Part shown: positions 15,184 through 24,519 of the stretch, piece by piece | Position numbering within the stretch: the stretch's first letter is position 1 | How the letters are laid out: the number at the start of each line of letters is the position of its first letter | Assembly: GCA_016719945.1 (NCBI GenBank) | Contig: JADJYE010000002.1 | Coordinates: 558,001-622,000 of the forward strand | DNA length: 64,000 nucleotides | Reading direction: 5' to 3' | Source: Polyangiaceae bacterium | GTDB taxonomy: Bacteria > Myxococcota_A > Polyangia > Polyangiales > Polyangiaceae | The notes under the pieces: model-generated | Databases searched by the model: none | Told to the model about the DNA's origin: nothing | The model's input: the letters and a program-made list of their open reading frames with translations, nothing else | Program-made: the position numbers and the translations under genes

Positions 15184-16913
15184 CTCTTCCGCTCCTCGCG
15201 CAGGACCCTCAGGAAGGCCTCACCGTACTGTGCGAGCTTGCGCGGGCCGACCCCGCTGACGCCGAGCAGCTCGGCGTCGGAGGTAGGGTGGCGCTTCGCC
15301 ATGTCCAACAGGGTCGCGTCGCTGAAGACGACGTAGGCGGGCACCCCGCGCTCTTCGGCCAGGTGTCGCCGCAGCGCCTTCAGCAGATCGAACAGCTCGG
15401 ACTCGGCCCGATCCGAGGGCGCCTGAAGCTTCGACCCGCCAGCGCGCGCGCGGGCCTTGGGCTCCCCGCGCGGGTCGCTCGCGCCGCAGACGTCGCAAGA
15501 CCCGCCGCACGGTGACAGCTCTTCCCCGAAGTAGCCGACGAGCGCTGCGTGTCGGCACTCGTGGCTCTCCGCGAAGCGGTACATCTCCCGCGCCTGGGCC
15601 GATGCGCGCGCCATGGCCTCGTCGGAGCCGCCGTCTGCGAGGCGGTCGTACGCGACGACCTCGGACCACGAATAGAAGAGCACGCAGTCGCTCGCCAGGC
15701 CGTCGCGGCCCGCGCGGCCGATCTCCTGGTAGTAGCCCTCGATCGAGCGCGGCATGTCGCGGTGCACGACGTAGCGCACGTTGCTCTTGTCGATGCCCAT
15801 CCCAAAGGCGATCGTCGCGACGACGACGTCGACCTTGTCGAGGCGGAACTCGTCCTGCGCGCGCGCCCTGCGCTCGGGCTCCATGCCGGCGTGGTACGCC
15901 GCCGCGCGGACGCCGCTGCCTTGCAGGAACTCGCACGTGGCCTCCACGCTCTTGCGCGAGAGGCAGTAGACGATGCCGCTCTCGCCGGGGTGCGCGCGGA
16001 TGACCTCGAGGATCGCGTCGCGCACGGGCGGCACGCGCTTGCCGCCGCGGTCGCCGCCCTTCTTGAAGACGTGGATCATCAGGTTCTGCCGATAGAACGA
16101 GCCGCGCAGGACCGCCGGGCGGCGCATGTCGAGCTGCGCGATGATGTCGCGCGTCACCGCCTCGGTCGCCGTCGCCGTGAGCGCGAGCACGGGGACCTCT
16201 GGGAACCGCCGCTTCAGCCCCGCGAGGTTGCGGTACGCCGGCCTGAAATCGTGGCCCCACTGGCTGATGCAGTGTGCCTCGTCGACGGCGATCAGCCGCA
16301 GATCGATGCGCGACAAGACGCGCCCGGCCGACGCCTCGAGCCCCTCGGGGGCGACGTACACCAGCTCGATCTCCTTCGCCTCGATGCGTGCCATGCGCTC
16401 GGCGCGCTCCTCGTGGGTCAGGCTCGAGTTGAGGAACGTCGCCGGCACGCCGACGCTCGTCAGCGCGTCGACCTGGTCCTTCATCAGGGCGATCAGCGGA
16501 GAGACGACCAGCGTCGTTCCCCCGAGCACGCGCGCGGGGATCTGGTAGGTGAGCGACTTGCCAGCGCCCGTCGGCATCACGCCGATCGCGTCGCGGCCGG
16601 CGAGCACGGCGTCGATGACCTCGCGCTGCCCGCGCCGGAAGCTGTCGTAGCCGAAGGTCTCCTTGAGGACCTCTTCGGGCGACGGCCCGGTTCGGGCCGG
16701 GCGACGCAAGGCCGCGGCGACGCCGCGCAGCGTCTCGAGCAGCGCAGCGTCGAACAGCCCAGCGTCTCGCTTGTAGGTCGCCCGCAGGCGCTCGAGCTCC
16801 GCCGAGCACGCGGCGCGGGCGTCAGCGTCGGTGAGCGCGCTCGCCACGTCGCGCTCGAGCGCCGCCACGGCGCTCTTCACGGAGCGGGAGTCGGCAAAAG
16901 GAGCGCTACCCAC
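15180..16913 (-). CDS. recQ: ATP-dependent DNA helicase RecQ
   Basis: The product is 577 residues. An N-terminal helical extension of about 85 residues precedes the helicase core, which starts at GYDSFRRGQREVIDAVLAG. Walker A is PTGAGKSLTYQIPA. Motif II plus the aromatic loop is VDEAHCISQWGHDFRPAYR. Motif VI is QEIGRAGRDG. Zinc ligands are seen in the C-terminal RQC region (ECRHAA, then SPCGGSCDVCGA), and a HRDC domain closes the protein (LLGVSGVGPRKLAQYG). RecQ unwinds 3'-5' in recombination and fork repair. The winged-helix part appears short. It starts with GTG and is the first gene of a recQ-cydA-cydB transcription unit, an unusual pairing of repair and respiration. Confidence 0.92.
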   Translation of the reverse strand: MGSAPFADSRSVKSAVAALERDVASALTDADARAACSAELERLRATYKRDAGLFDAALLETLRGVAAALRRPARTGPSPEEVLKETFGYDSFRRGQREVIDAVLAGRDAIGVMPTGAGKSLTYQIPARVLGGTTLVVSPLIALMKDQVDALTSVGVPATFLNSSLTHEERAERMARIEAKEIELVYVAPEGLEASAGRVLSRIDLRLIAVDEAHCISQWGHDFRPAYRNLAGLKRRFPEVPVLALTATATEAVTRDIIAQLDMRRPAVLRGSFYRQNLMIHVFKKGGDRGGKRVPPVRDAILEVIRAHPGESGIVYCLSRKSVEATCEFLQGSGVRAAAYHAGMEPERRARAQDEFRLDKVDVVVATIAFGMGIDKSNVRYVVHRDMPRSIEGYYQEIGRAGRDGLASDCVLFYSWSEVVAYDRLADGGSDEAMARASAQAREMYRFAESHECRHAALVGYFGEELSPCGGSCDVCGASDPRGEPKARARAGGSKLQAPSDRAESELFDLLKALRRHLAEERGVPAYVVFSDATLLDMAKRHPTSDAELLGVSGVGPRKLAQYGEAFLRVLREERKR

Positions 16914-16951
16914 GCTGCCCGCCTAATACGGGGCGGGCAGCGCGACGAGCC

Positions 16952-17446
16952 CTACTTCTTGGGCTTCACCTTCTTGTTCTTCGCCGACTTGGAGAGCGCG
17001 AAGATCTTCTTGTCCTTCGAGTCCTTCTTGTCCGCGCTGGCGACCCGCCCCTCGCTGGGCTCGACGTCCTTCTTCGGACCCGAGCCCTTCTTCACCTTCT
17101 TGTCCTTGTCGGACTTTTCCTTCTTCGCGACGGTCGTCTTCTTCGACGGCTTCGCCTTCTTGGGCGCGCTCGCCTTGCCGCCGTCCTTCTTGGCGACCTT
17201 CTTCGCCGCCTTGCCCTTGGCCTTCGGCTTCGTCAGCTTGGGCTTGGGCGCTGCCTCCTCGGCGGGCCTCGCGTCCTCTGCCGCGGCGACGTCCTCCTCT
17301 TCAGCAGGGGTTTCGCTGTCCTCGATGGCTCGGGCGTCACGCATCGCGGACAGAGGAAGGAGCGCGATCAGGGCGGCGAGCGACCATTTGATGAGGCCGG
17401 GATTGAGCACGGGCGTAGCAAGCCACACGCCGCGCGAGAGGGCCAA
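16952..17446 (-). CDS. Small exported Lys-rich protein
   Basis: The product is 164 residues. A hydrophobic segment (LIKWSLAALIALLPLSAM, ending near RDARA) looks like a signal peptide, then an acidic Glu/Ala patch, then about 100 residues dominated by Lys, with Ala, Pro, Ser and Asp. The tail resembles histone H1-like proteins, but the leader points to export rather than nucleoid binding. An internal start at the GTG of VLNPG would make a cleaner signal peptide. No catalytic motif. The gene lies between recQ and an esterase gene, all on the minus strand, but separated by 38 and 30 bases. Function unknown. Confidence 0.5.
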   Translation of the reverse strand: MALSRGVWLATPVLNPGLIKWSLAALIALLPLSAMRDARAIEDSETPAEEEDVAAAEDARPAEEAAPKPKLTKPKAKGKAAKKVAKKDGGKASAPKKAKPSKKTTVAKKEKSDKDKKVKKGSGPKKDVEPSEGRVASADKKDSKDKKIFALSKSAKNKKVKPKK

Positions 17447-17476
17447 ATGCGCGCAGAAAAAAGGGCGCTTTCGAAC

Positions 17477-18439
17477 CTACTTCAATACGTCCTTAAGGAA
17501 CGCGTGGGTGTCCGCCCAGCACTGCTTCGCGTGCGCGCGCCACATGAGTGCGTGGAAGGCGTGCATCTCACCCGGGTAGATCTTCACGTCGGCTCGGGCG
17601 CCCAGCGCGGCCACCGCGCGCCCGAGGCGGCGGGTGTCGTCGAGGATGGGGTCCTTGGTCCCGCAGGGGATGAAGAACGGCGGCAGCGGTCGCGCCGGCG
17701 GCTCGCGGCGCTCGAGCACACACACCGGGTCGGCCATGTCGAGCGAGCTGCCGGCGACCTCGACGGGCAGGTAGTTCTCGGTCACCTCGACCAGGCGGTC
17801 GACGATGAAGGCGGGCAGGTGTCGGCGCCGCGCGAGCCGCTCGACGTCGGTGACCTGGAGCAGCCCGCACGCCGGCAAGGTCGCCCGCGGCACGACGCGC
17901 GTCGCGAAGATCCTCTGGGCGTACGCCTCGGTTCGCTCGTACGTCGCGGCGATCGTCATCGCCGTCACCAGGTTCGCCCCTGCGCTCTCGCCGGCGAGCG
18001 CGAGCCGCGAGACGTCCCCACCGAACGTCGCGGCGTTGTCGATCACCCACGCGTAGGCGTCGGCGCAGTCCTCGATCGCCGCGGGGTAGGGGTGGCGCGG
18101 CGCGAGGCGGTAGTTGATGTTGAAGACCACGTAGCCGGCTCGCGCGAAGGCGAGCGCCATCAGCCAGTGCGAGTCCTTGGAGAGGATCCGGAAGCCACCG
18201 CCGTGGACGTACAGCACCACCGGCAGCGACCCGGAGCGCTGCTTGGGGCGGTAGACGTCCAGCAGGTGCTCGCGCCCGCCCGGCCCGTACGAGACGTTGC
18301 GCAGCACCTCGACGCCGTGGCGCTCGGGCTTGGCGCGCGGGTGCAGCTTCGCCAGCCGTGAGCCCGTCATGAAGAAGCCGTCGACGAGGAACGCCCCGAC
18401 GGCCTTGCGCATCCTCACCCAGTCGACGTCGGCGACCAT
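17477..18439 (-). CDS. Alpha/beta hydrolase of the hormone-sensitive-lipase (HSL) family
   Basis: The product is 320 residues. The oxyanion motif is YVHGGGFRILSKDSHW, the HSL-family HGGG signature. The nucleophile elbow is GESAGANL. Candidate triad Asp lies in CGTKDPILDD and the His in GEMHAFHALMW. Such enzymes hydrolyse short- to medium-chain esters; the cap region varies and the substrate cannot be read. The ATG at 18439 (VADVDWVRM) is preferred, since upstream codons overlap the preceding gene. The gene begins 10 bases after the ketoacyl synthase stop codon, so the two are probably one operon, perhaps linking lipid synthesis and ester hydrolysis. Confidence 0.85.
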   Translation of the reverse strand: MVADVDWVRMRKAVGAFLVDGFFMTGSRLAKLHPRAKPERHGVEVLRNVSYGPGGREHLLDVYRPKQRSGSLPVVLYVHGGGFRILSKDSHWLMALAFARAGYVVFNINYRLAPRHPYPAAIEDCADAYAWVIDNAATFGGDVSRLALAGESAGANLVTAMTIAATYERTEAYAQRIFATRVVPRATLPACGLLQVTDVERLARRRHLPAFIVDRLVEVTENYLPVEVAGSSLDMADPVCVLERREPPARPLPPFFIPCGTKDPILDDTRRLGRAVAALGARADVKIYPGEMHAFHALMWRAHAKQCWADTHAFLKDVLK

Positions 18440-18449
18440 GCTCGTGGGC

Positions 18450-19706
18450 TCAGCGGGACAACACCAGCGTCGCGTTCGTGCCACCGAAGCCGAACGAGTT
18501 CGAGATCGCGCAGCGCAGCGCCGCGTCGGTGGGGCCGAGCACCGGGGGGTAGTCGGCGAGCTCCGGGTCGAGCGGCTCGGCGCTGACGCTCGGCGCCACC
18601 CACCCGCCGCGTAGCATCTCGAGCGTGAAGATCGCCTCGATCACGCCTGCCGCGGAGATCGTGTGGCCGGTGTACCCCTTGGTGGAGGAGTAGTGCAGGC
18701 GACGATCCCCGAAGACGTCACGGATCGCCCGCACCTCGCTCACGTCACCGAGCGGCGTGGAGGTGCCGTGGGTGTTCACGTAGTCGATCTCTGCTGCGTC
18801 CACTCCGGACAGCTCCAGGGCGGCGACCATCGACGCCACGGCGCCGCTCTTCGCGGGGGCGACCATCTCCCCTTGGCCGTCGCTCGACATGCCGAAGCCG
18901 CGGATCGTCCCCAGGATCGGCGCCCCGCGGGCCTCGGCGTCGGCGCGCCGCTCGAGCACGACCGACCCCGCCCCCTCGCTGAAGATGAACCCGGCGCGGT
19001 CGGCCGCGTACGGCCGGCTGGCCCGCTCGGGTCGATCGTTGTCCCGGCCGTTGTAGGCGCCCATCGCGTCGAAACCGGCGAAGAAGTGGGTGTCGCAGAC
19101 CTCGACGCCGCCCGCGATCGCCGCCTTGGCGTGGCCCGTCTGCAGCAGCGAGCTCGCGAGCAGGATGTTGTAAGCGCCGCCCGAGCAGGCGGCGGTGGCG
19201 GTGAACGACGGACCGGTCGTCTTCAGCACGTTGACGAGGTTGGCCGAGACCGTCGACGCCATCAGCCTGGGGATGACGGTGGGGCTCACCCGCTTCACGT
19301 CGCGGGTCTCGTCGAGCTTTCGACGGACCTCGATGTGCGTCTCCACGTCGCCGGTCCCGGAGCCGAAGACCATCGCGACCTCGCGGCGCGCGAGGTGCGG
19401 CAGGGTGGACTCGAACAGGCGGCTCTGAGCGATCGCGATCTGCGCGCTCTTGAGCGCGACGCGCGCGCCGCGGCCCATGAACCTCGATAGCTTCTTGCTG
19501 ATGCCGAGCGCGGCGTCGGACACATCGCCGTGGTACTGGCCGATCACCTGGCAGCGGGCCTGCAGATCGATGGCGACCTGCCAGCGCTCGAACGGGACGT
19601 TGCTCCCCTCGCGCAGCTTGGCCAGGATGCTGGGGAGGTCGTCTCCCATGTTGCAGCACACGCCGACGCCTGTGATCACCACGTCGGCCGGTGAGTCCGG
19701 ACGCAT
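18450..19706 (-). CDS. Beta-ketoacyl-ACP synthase, KAS I/II type
   Basis: The product is 418 residues, normal for FabF/FabB-like enzymes. The active-site Cys is in ATAACSGGAYN (about residue 174). The two catalytic His are in VNTHGTSTPLGD and STKGYTGHTISAAG, the latter with the conserved Lys. It ends with the family block SNSFGFGGTNATL. It condenses acyl-enzyme with malonyl-ACP. No acyl carrier protein or reductase genes are adjacent, so it is likely an additional KAS used for special fatty acids or a small secondary-metabolite pathway. The ATG at 19706 is chosen over an upstream GTG three codons earlier because the protein then opens directly into the first beta strand (DVVITGVGV). Confidence 0.85.
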   Translation of the reverse strand: MRPDSPADVVITGVGVCCNMGDDLPSILAKLREGSNVPFERWQVAIDLQARCQVIGQYHGDVSDAALGISKKLSRFMGRGARVALKSAQIAIAQSRLFESTLPHLARREVAMVFGSGTGDVETHIEVRRKLDETRDVKRVSPTVIPRLMASTVSANLVNVLKTTGPSFTATAACSGGAYNILLASSLLQTGHAKAAIAGGVEVCDTHFFAGFDAMGAYNGRDNDRPERASRPYAADRAGFIFSEGAGSVVLERRADAEARGAPILGTIRGFGMSSDGQGEMVAPAKSGAVASMVAALELSGVDAAEIDYVNTHGTSTPLGDVSEVRAIRDVFGDRRLHYSSTKGYTGHTISAAGVIEAIFTLEMLRGGWVAPSVSAEPLDPELADYPPVLGPTDAALRCAISNSFGFGGTNATLVLSR

Positions 19707-19805
19707 AAGGGTCACCTAGCACACGCTGGCCGCGGACTTTAGCCCTTTGCAGCCTGAGACAAGCTGTACAAATCGAGCGGTTTGCTCCACCCTTTCTGCG
19801 CTGTC

Positions 19806-20113
19806 ATGCCGCGCCCCATCGATAGCCACGGCGAGATCGAGACCATGCTCCATGGCGACTTCAACTGGTCGTCGGCGATCGCGTCTCGCTCGTATTTCAC
19901 GCGATCGACGACCCCCAGTCGCCCATCGAGGTCGTCATCCAGTCGCCCGCGGGTCAGAAGATCCTCGAGCGCGTGCTGCGTGAGCTGCCCACGGGCCTCC
20001 CCCAGAGCGCGCCGCCCGTCGAGTTCGTGCCCGCGGCCAAGGGCGTCTACCAGATCCAGGTCAAGGAGCTGCGAGGCAAGCAGCGTGGGCACGCGACGCT
20101 ACGTATCGGCTGA
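19806..20113 (+). pseudogene. Small unknown protein, frameshifted (about 102 residues if repaired)
   Basis: Two overlapping plus-strand frames carry one protein-like sequence. Frame one begins ATG at 19806 and reads RPIDSHGEIETMLHGDF. The other reads QLVVGDRVSLVFHAIDDP, continues through IEVVIQSPAGQKILERVL and GVYQIQVKELRGK, and ends at TGA 20111-20113. Adding one C after 19862 (TTC CAA CTG) joins them without a break. The downstream frame has no start codon of its own. The composition (alternating hydrophobic strands) suggests a small beta-rich domain; I do not recognise it. It ends 32 bases before the RND exporter and is probably in the same transcript. A single-base sequencing error is as likely as a real mutation. 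Confidence 0.5.
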
Positions 20114-20145
20114 TTTGAGAGCTCGTTCCGGATGAGTGAAGCAGT

Positions 20146-23037
20146 ATGAAGGCGTTCGCGCGGCTGATCGTCAAGCGGACCGTCGCCTGGATCGTGGTGG
20201 TGGTGGTCCTCGGGATCTCCGCGGCGGCCGCGGTGTACGCGAACCGCGTCGCGCAGGACGACGACATCCTGGCGTTCCTCCCGCGGACCAACCCGGAGGT
20301 CGCCGGCTTCTACGAGGCGAGCGATCGCTTCGGCAGCATGGACGTCGCGCTCGTCGGCATCGAGGCCGACGACGTCTTCGCCCCCGACTTCCTGGTGCGC
20401 CTGCGCGACCTGACCAAACGCCTCAACGAGACGAACGGCCTCGAGTACTCGCTCAGCATCACCAGCGTCGAGGACTTCGCCGAGGACGCTGGAGGCGGCA
20501 GGGTCGACCTCGACTACCTGGTGCGCGATATCCCCCAGTCTGACGCGGAGCGCGAGGCGCTTCGCGCGAAGGTGCTCTCGCGCGACCACATCGTCGGCAA
20601 CCTCGTCTCGGCCGATGGCAAGGCCGTGATGATCTACTGCTTCGCGACGCCCGGCGAGCAGCCCCGCGTGACCGCGCAGCGGGTGCGCGATCTCGTCAAC
20701 GAGTCGTTCCCGGCGGAGAAGAAGTACTGGGGCGGCGCCCCCTTCATCTCGACGTACATCTACGACGTCACCCAGAGAGATCTGCGCGCGCTCGCGCCGT
20801 GGGCGTGCCTCGCGATCTCGATCATCGTGCTGCTGTCGTTCCGAGATCTGCTCGGCACCGGGCTCTCGCTGCTGTCGACCCTGCTCGGCGTCGTGATCCC
20901 GCTCGGCATCATGGGCTTCACGGGCGTGCACACGAACATCGTGCTCGGGTCGATGCCGGTCATCCTGTTCGCGCTGGGCAGCGCGTACGGCGTGCACATC
21001 CTCACGCGCTACTACGCGCTCGCGGCCAAGCACCCGCGCGAAGAGGCGATGCGCCTGGCCCTGGAGGACGTCGGTCCGAGCGTGCTCGGCAGCGGCCTCA
21101 CCACGGTCTTCGGCCTGCTGTCGTTCGTGATGATGGACATCGCGCCGATGCGGACCTTCGGCATCTACACGGCGCTCGGGCTCACGATCGCCCTCGCCCT
21201 CGCGCTCGTGTTCATCCCCGCGGTCATGATCATCTCGCCCGTGCGCGGGCGCGTGCCCCCCACGCTGACCTGGCTCAACCAGTCGATGGCTAGCATCTCG
21301 GTGTGGGCGCAGCGCAGGCGGATGGTCGTGGGGATCGGCTGCCTCGCGCTGGCGGGCGTCGCGGCCTTCTTCGCCGCGCGGGTCGACTCGCGTATGGACA
21401 CGGCCGCGTTCTTCGACGAGGGCAGCCCCCCCGACGAGGCGTTCGACTTCATGGGCCGCCACTTCGGGGGCGCCCAGTTCATCCAGATCCAGGTCAAGGG
21501 CGACATGACCGATCCCGCGGTGCTGCGGGAGGTCCAGCTGCTGGGCGACGAGATCAGCCTGCTCGACGGGGTCACCAGCGTCACGCACGTCGCCGGGATC
21601 GTCGCCCAGATCAACGAGGCCATGGGCCAGAAGGTCCGCCGCGTGCCAGACACCGGCGACGAGGTCCGCCAGCTCTACGGTCTGGTCGCGGGCAAGCGCA
21701 TCATCTCCCAGACGGTGACCGAGGATCGCGCGTTCGCGATGGTGCTCGTGAAGGTCGCGCCGACGCGGGCCGCCGAGGTCGAGGTCATCCTCGACAAGGT
21801 CGAGGCGCTCTCGAAAGCGGCGTTCGGCGGCGAGCTCGTCGCGGTCGAGTCGAAGGGCGAGGGCAGCGAGGCCGTGCGGCGCCACCGCGCGCAGATCGTC
21901 GCGGCGCGCGTCGCCTCGCTCGCGCGGTCGTTCGGCACGCGCGTCGAGTCGCCCGAGAGGCTGCTCTCCGCGCTGGAGACCGCTGCGCCCGAGCCGAGCG
22001 ACAAGGCGATCACCGACGCGATCGTCGCCTTCATGAAGAGCCCCGCGTTCGACGATCCGATCCCCAAGACGCCGGAGCACCCCGACGGGGACGCGACGCA
22101 GCGCATCGCCAAGGCCGTGGCCGCGCTCGGCGGGCCACCCGCGGAGGACGACGCGCGCAAGGCGTGGCGGGCGAAGGTGCCAGGCGCGATCGGCGCCGTG
22201 CTCGGGCTCGACGCGAGCGATCCCACGGTCGACGATATCTCCGTGACGCTCGAGCAGAACGTGCCCGATTTCTGGCTGCTGCAGCGGGCGAAGGCGCGGT
22301 CCGAGCAGGTCATCGCGGAGGGGGGGCTCGTGGTCCCCGAGGGCGCACGCGGCGAGCGCCTGCGGACCTTCATCGGACACGCGCTCTACGACCTCGGCGC
22401 CCCCCGCCTGGCGCTCGCGCCGTCCGCCGGGTCGGGCGAGAAGCTCACGATCGAGCCGCTCGTGACGGGGCTGCCGGTCTTGTATCGGGGCCTGTCGCGG
22501 AGCGTCTTCAACAACCAGTTCAACAGCCTCTGGTTCGCGCTGGTGCTCGTGATCGGCCTGAAGGCGCTCTTGTTCCGGTCCGTCGTGACGGGGCTCTTGT
22601 CCTCCATCCCGACGCTGCTCACGCTGCTCGTGATGTACGGGGGCATGGGCCTCATCGGCGTGCACCTCGACATCGGAACCTCGATGCTCGCGTCCCTCAT
22701 CATCGGCGCCGGCGACGACTACGCCGTGCAGTTCCTGTGGTCGTGGTCGGTGTCGGCCCGCGCCTCCCTCGAGAAGGCGGCGACCATCGCGGCGACCGAG
22801 AACGGCGCGGGGATCTGGACGAACGCGGTGATGGTCGCGATCGGGTTCTTCGTGCTCACCCTCGGCGAGGCTCGCCCGCTGAAGAACGTGGGCGGCCTCA
22901 CGGCCGCCGCGATGATCGCCGCCGCGCTCGCGACGTTCGTCGTGACGCCCCTGCTCGCGCGGCGCCGGCACTACGCCCCCGTGCCGGCCCCGGTCGACGA
23001 GCCCGATCCCCACGCCGTCGGCGCCAGCGAGGCCTGA
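20146..23037 (+). CDS. RND-superfamily exporter, MMPL/SSD type
   Basis: The product is 963 residues in two similar halves. Each has one TM helix, a large periplasmic domain and a block of five TM helices. TM1 is at residues 9-30. The first helical block includes GSMPVILFALGSAYGVHIL. The second includes SMLASLIIGAGDDYAVQFLW, whose Asp pair is at the position used for proton relay in MMPL-type transporters. Such proteins export lipids, hopanoids or hydrophobic signals using the proton gradient, without an obligate TolC partner. Exporters of this class are often encoded with a LolA-like protein and a DUF1302 protein. Both are found in this window at 28886 and 29821, but 6-9 kb away. Confidence 0.85.
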   Translation: MKAFARLIVKRTVAWIVVVVVLGISAAAAVYANRVAQDDDILAFLPRTNPEVAGFYEASDRFGSMDVALVGIEADDVFAPDFLVRLRDLTKRLNETNGLEYSLSITSVEDFAEDAGGGRVDLDYLVRDIPQSDAEREALRAKVLSRDHIVGNLVSADGKAVMIYCFATPGEQPRVTAQRVRDLVNESFPAEKKYWGGAPFISTYIYDVTQRDLRALAPWACLAISIIVLLSFRDLLGTGLSLLSTLLGVVIPLGIMGFTGVHTNIVLGSMPVILFALGSAYGVHILTRYYALAAKHPREEAMRLALEDVGPSVLGSGLTTVFGLLSFVMMDIAPMRTFGIYTALGLTIALALALVFIPAVMIISPVRGRVPPTLTWLNQSMASISVWAQRRRMVVGIGCLALAGVAAFFAARVDSRMDTAAFFDEGSPPDEAFDFMGRHFGGAQFIQIQVKGDMTDPAVLREVQLLGDEISLLDGVTSVTHVAGIVAQINEAMGQKVRRVPDTGDEVRQLYGLVAGKRIISQTVTEDRAFAMVLVKVAPTRAAEVEVILDKVEALSKAAFGGELVAVESKGEGSEAVRRHRAQIVAARVASLARSFGTRVESPERLLSALETAAPEPSDKAITDAIVAFMKSPAFDDPIPKTPEHPDGDATQRIAKAVAALGGPPAEDDARKAWRAKVPGAIGAVLGLDASDPTVDDISVTLEQNVPDFWLLQRAKARSEQVIAEGGLVVPEGARGERLRTFIGHALYDLGAPRLALAPSAGSGEKLTIEPLVTGLPVLYRGLSRSVFNNQFNSLWFALVLVIGLKALLFRSVVTGLLSSIPTLLTLLVMYGGMGLIGVHLDIGTSMLASLIIGAGDDYAVQFLWSWSVSARASLEKAATIAATENGAGIWTNAVMVAIGFFVLTLGEARPLKNVGGLTAAAMIAAALATFVVTPLLARRRHYAPVPAPVDEPDPHAVGASEA

Positions 23038-23084
23038 CCCCTCCCGTCCAGGAAGGTTGCGCGCTCGCCCCCGGTGCGTGAAGG

Positions 23085-24519
23085 TTGCCAGGCCTTGTTG
23101 GAGGTCCGCTGAGCCACACGTTCGCCCGCGGTGACCGCCTCGGTCGCTACGAGCTCGTCGAGATCATCGGCGGGGGAGGCTTCGCGTCGGTGTGGCGCGC
23201 GCGCACCGTCGGGCTCGGCGGGTTCGAACGAGCGGTCGCCGTGAAGGTGATGAGAGCTGGGCGCGCCAGCCAGAAGCGCTTCCAGGACATGCTGCTCGAC
23301 GAGGCCCGGCTCGTCGCGCGGCTGCAGCACCCCAACGTCGCGCAGATCTGGGGAGGTCGGCGAAGATCCGCGGTCGCTCTACTTCGTCATGGAGCTGGTC
23401 GACGGCGCGTCGCTCGACGATCTGTTCGCGCGCGCCGAAGATCTCGGCAAGCCGCTGCCGATCCGCGCCGTGTTCCGCGTGCTCGCCGACGCCTGCGCCG
23501 GGCTCCACACCGCGCACGAGCTCACCTCGGACGGTGTCTCGATGGGGATCGTGCACCGCGACATCTCTCCCCACAACATCCTGGTCACCAAGGACGGCAT
23601 CGCGAAGCTCATCGACTTCGGGATCGCGAAGGCGCGCGAGCGGCTCGCCGGCGACACGTCGACCGGCCTGATCAAGGGGAAGATCAGCTTCATGGCCCCC
23701 GAGCAGGCCAAGGCGGAGGATCTCGATCGCCGCGCCGACGTGTTCGCCATGGGGGCGGTCGCGTTCGAGCTGATCGAGGGGCGCCCGCCCTTCGACGGGC
23801 AGACCGAGGTGGGTCGGCTCGCCGCGCTCGTCGGTCCGGCGCCCGCGCCGCCGCTCGGCGAGCGGGTGCCGGCGCCGCTGCGCGCGGTGGTCGCGCGGGC
23901 GCTCCAGAAGGACCGTGACGCGCGATACTCCACGGCCGCAGAGCTGAAGGAGGCGATCGAAGAGGCGCTGATCGAGAGCGAGCTCGAGACCTCCACGACC
24001 GAGGTCGCGAGGCTGCTCGCTCCCTACTTCACGCGCAGCGCCCCCGAGCCGACGTCCGAGCTCCAGACCGCGCTCGCGAACACGACCGCGGATCGGCCGG
24101 TCAGCTCGACGATCCAGGTGGCTCCGGTGAAGACCGCGACCATCGAGCTCCCGCTCGTCCGACGGCGGTACTGGCCGATCCTGGCTCCGGTGGCGCTCGC
24201 GCTCCCCGTCCTGGCGTGGGCAGTGACGCGCCCTGGGGCCACCTCCCCCGGGACCGGCCCCGACCCCTCGGCGCTCGCGAGCGCGGGCGTCGCCAGCGCG
24301 ACGCCGACCGCACCTGGGGCTTCAAGCTTGCCGTCTCAGAACGAGACGACCGCCCCGCCGCCGCCCGCGAGCGCCTCGCCGCCGCCCGCGAGCGCCCGGG
24401 TGGACATCGGCACCAGCGCCTCGGCGGTGACCAGCGACCCGCCCGTGGCACCCTCTGTGCAAAAGCCTCCGCGGAAGACCGGGCGACACGCCCCCATCGA
24501 CGAAGATGCCATCGAGTAA
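23085..24519 (+). pseudogene. Hanks-type Ser/Thr protein kinase, frameshifted (about 477 residues if repaired)
   Basis: The kinase domain is complete across two frames. The first frame has the Gly loop and invariant Lys (LGRYELVEIIGGGGFASVWR, then AVAVKVM) and runs to HPNVAQIW. The second frame has YFVMELVDGASLDDLF, the catalytic loop VHRDISPHN, the DFG motif (LIDFGIAKA) and MAPEQ. Deleting one G from the four at 23350-23353 restores WEVGEDPRSLYFVMEL, exactly as expected for this family. After the kinase comes a low-complexity region with a TM helix (YWPILAPVALALPVLAW) and a Pro/Ala-rich outer segment. The only in-frame start is TTG at 23085. The frameshift sits between Gly-loop lobe and hinge, so as written no active kinase would be made. 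It overlaps the next gene by 14 bases. Confidence 0.75.

Noticed and set aside
12871..15336. Plus-strand frame of 821 codons antisense to cydAB
   Set aside because: cydA and cydB on the minus strand are unmistakable; the plus-strand frame is low-complexity Arg/Glu/His.
20047..23013. Open minus-strand frame of nearly 1000 codons opposite the RND exporter
   Set aside because: Composition is the His/Arg/Asp-rich shadow of a GC-rich gene; the exporter on the plus strand has clear TM blocks and motifs.
23340..23360. Programmed ribosomal frameshifting in the kinase gene
   Set aside because: No slippery heptamer and no downstream structure typical of such sites; a one-base error in a G run is simpler.
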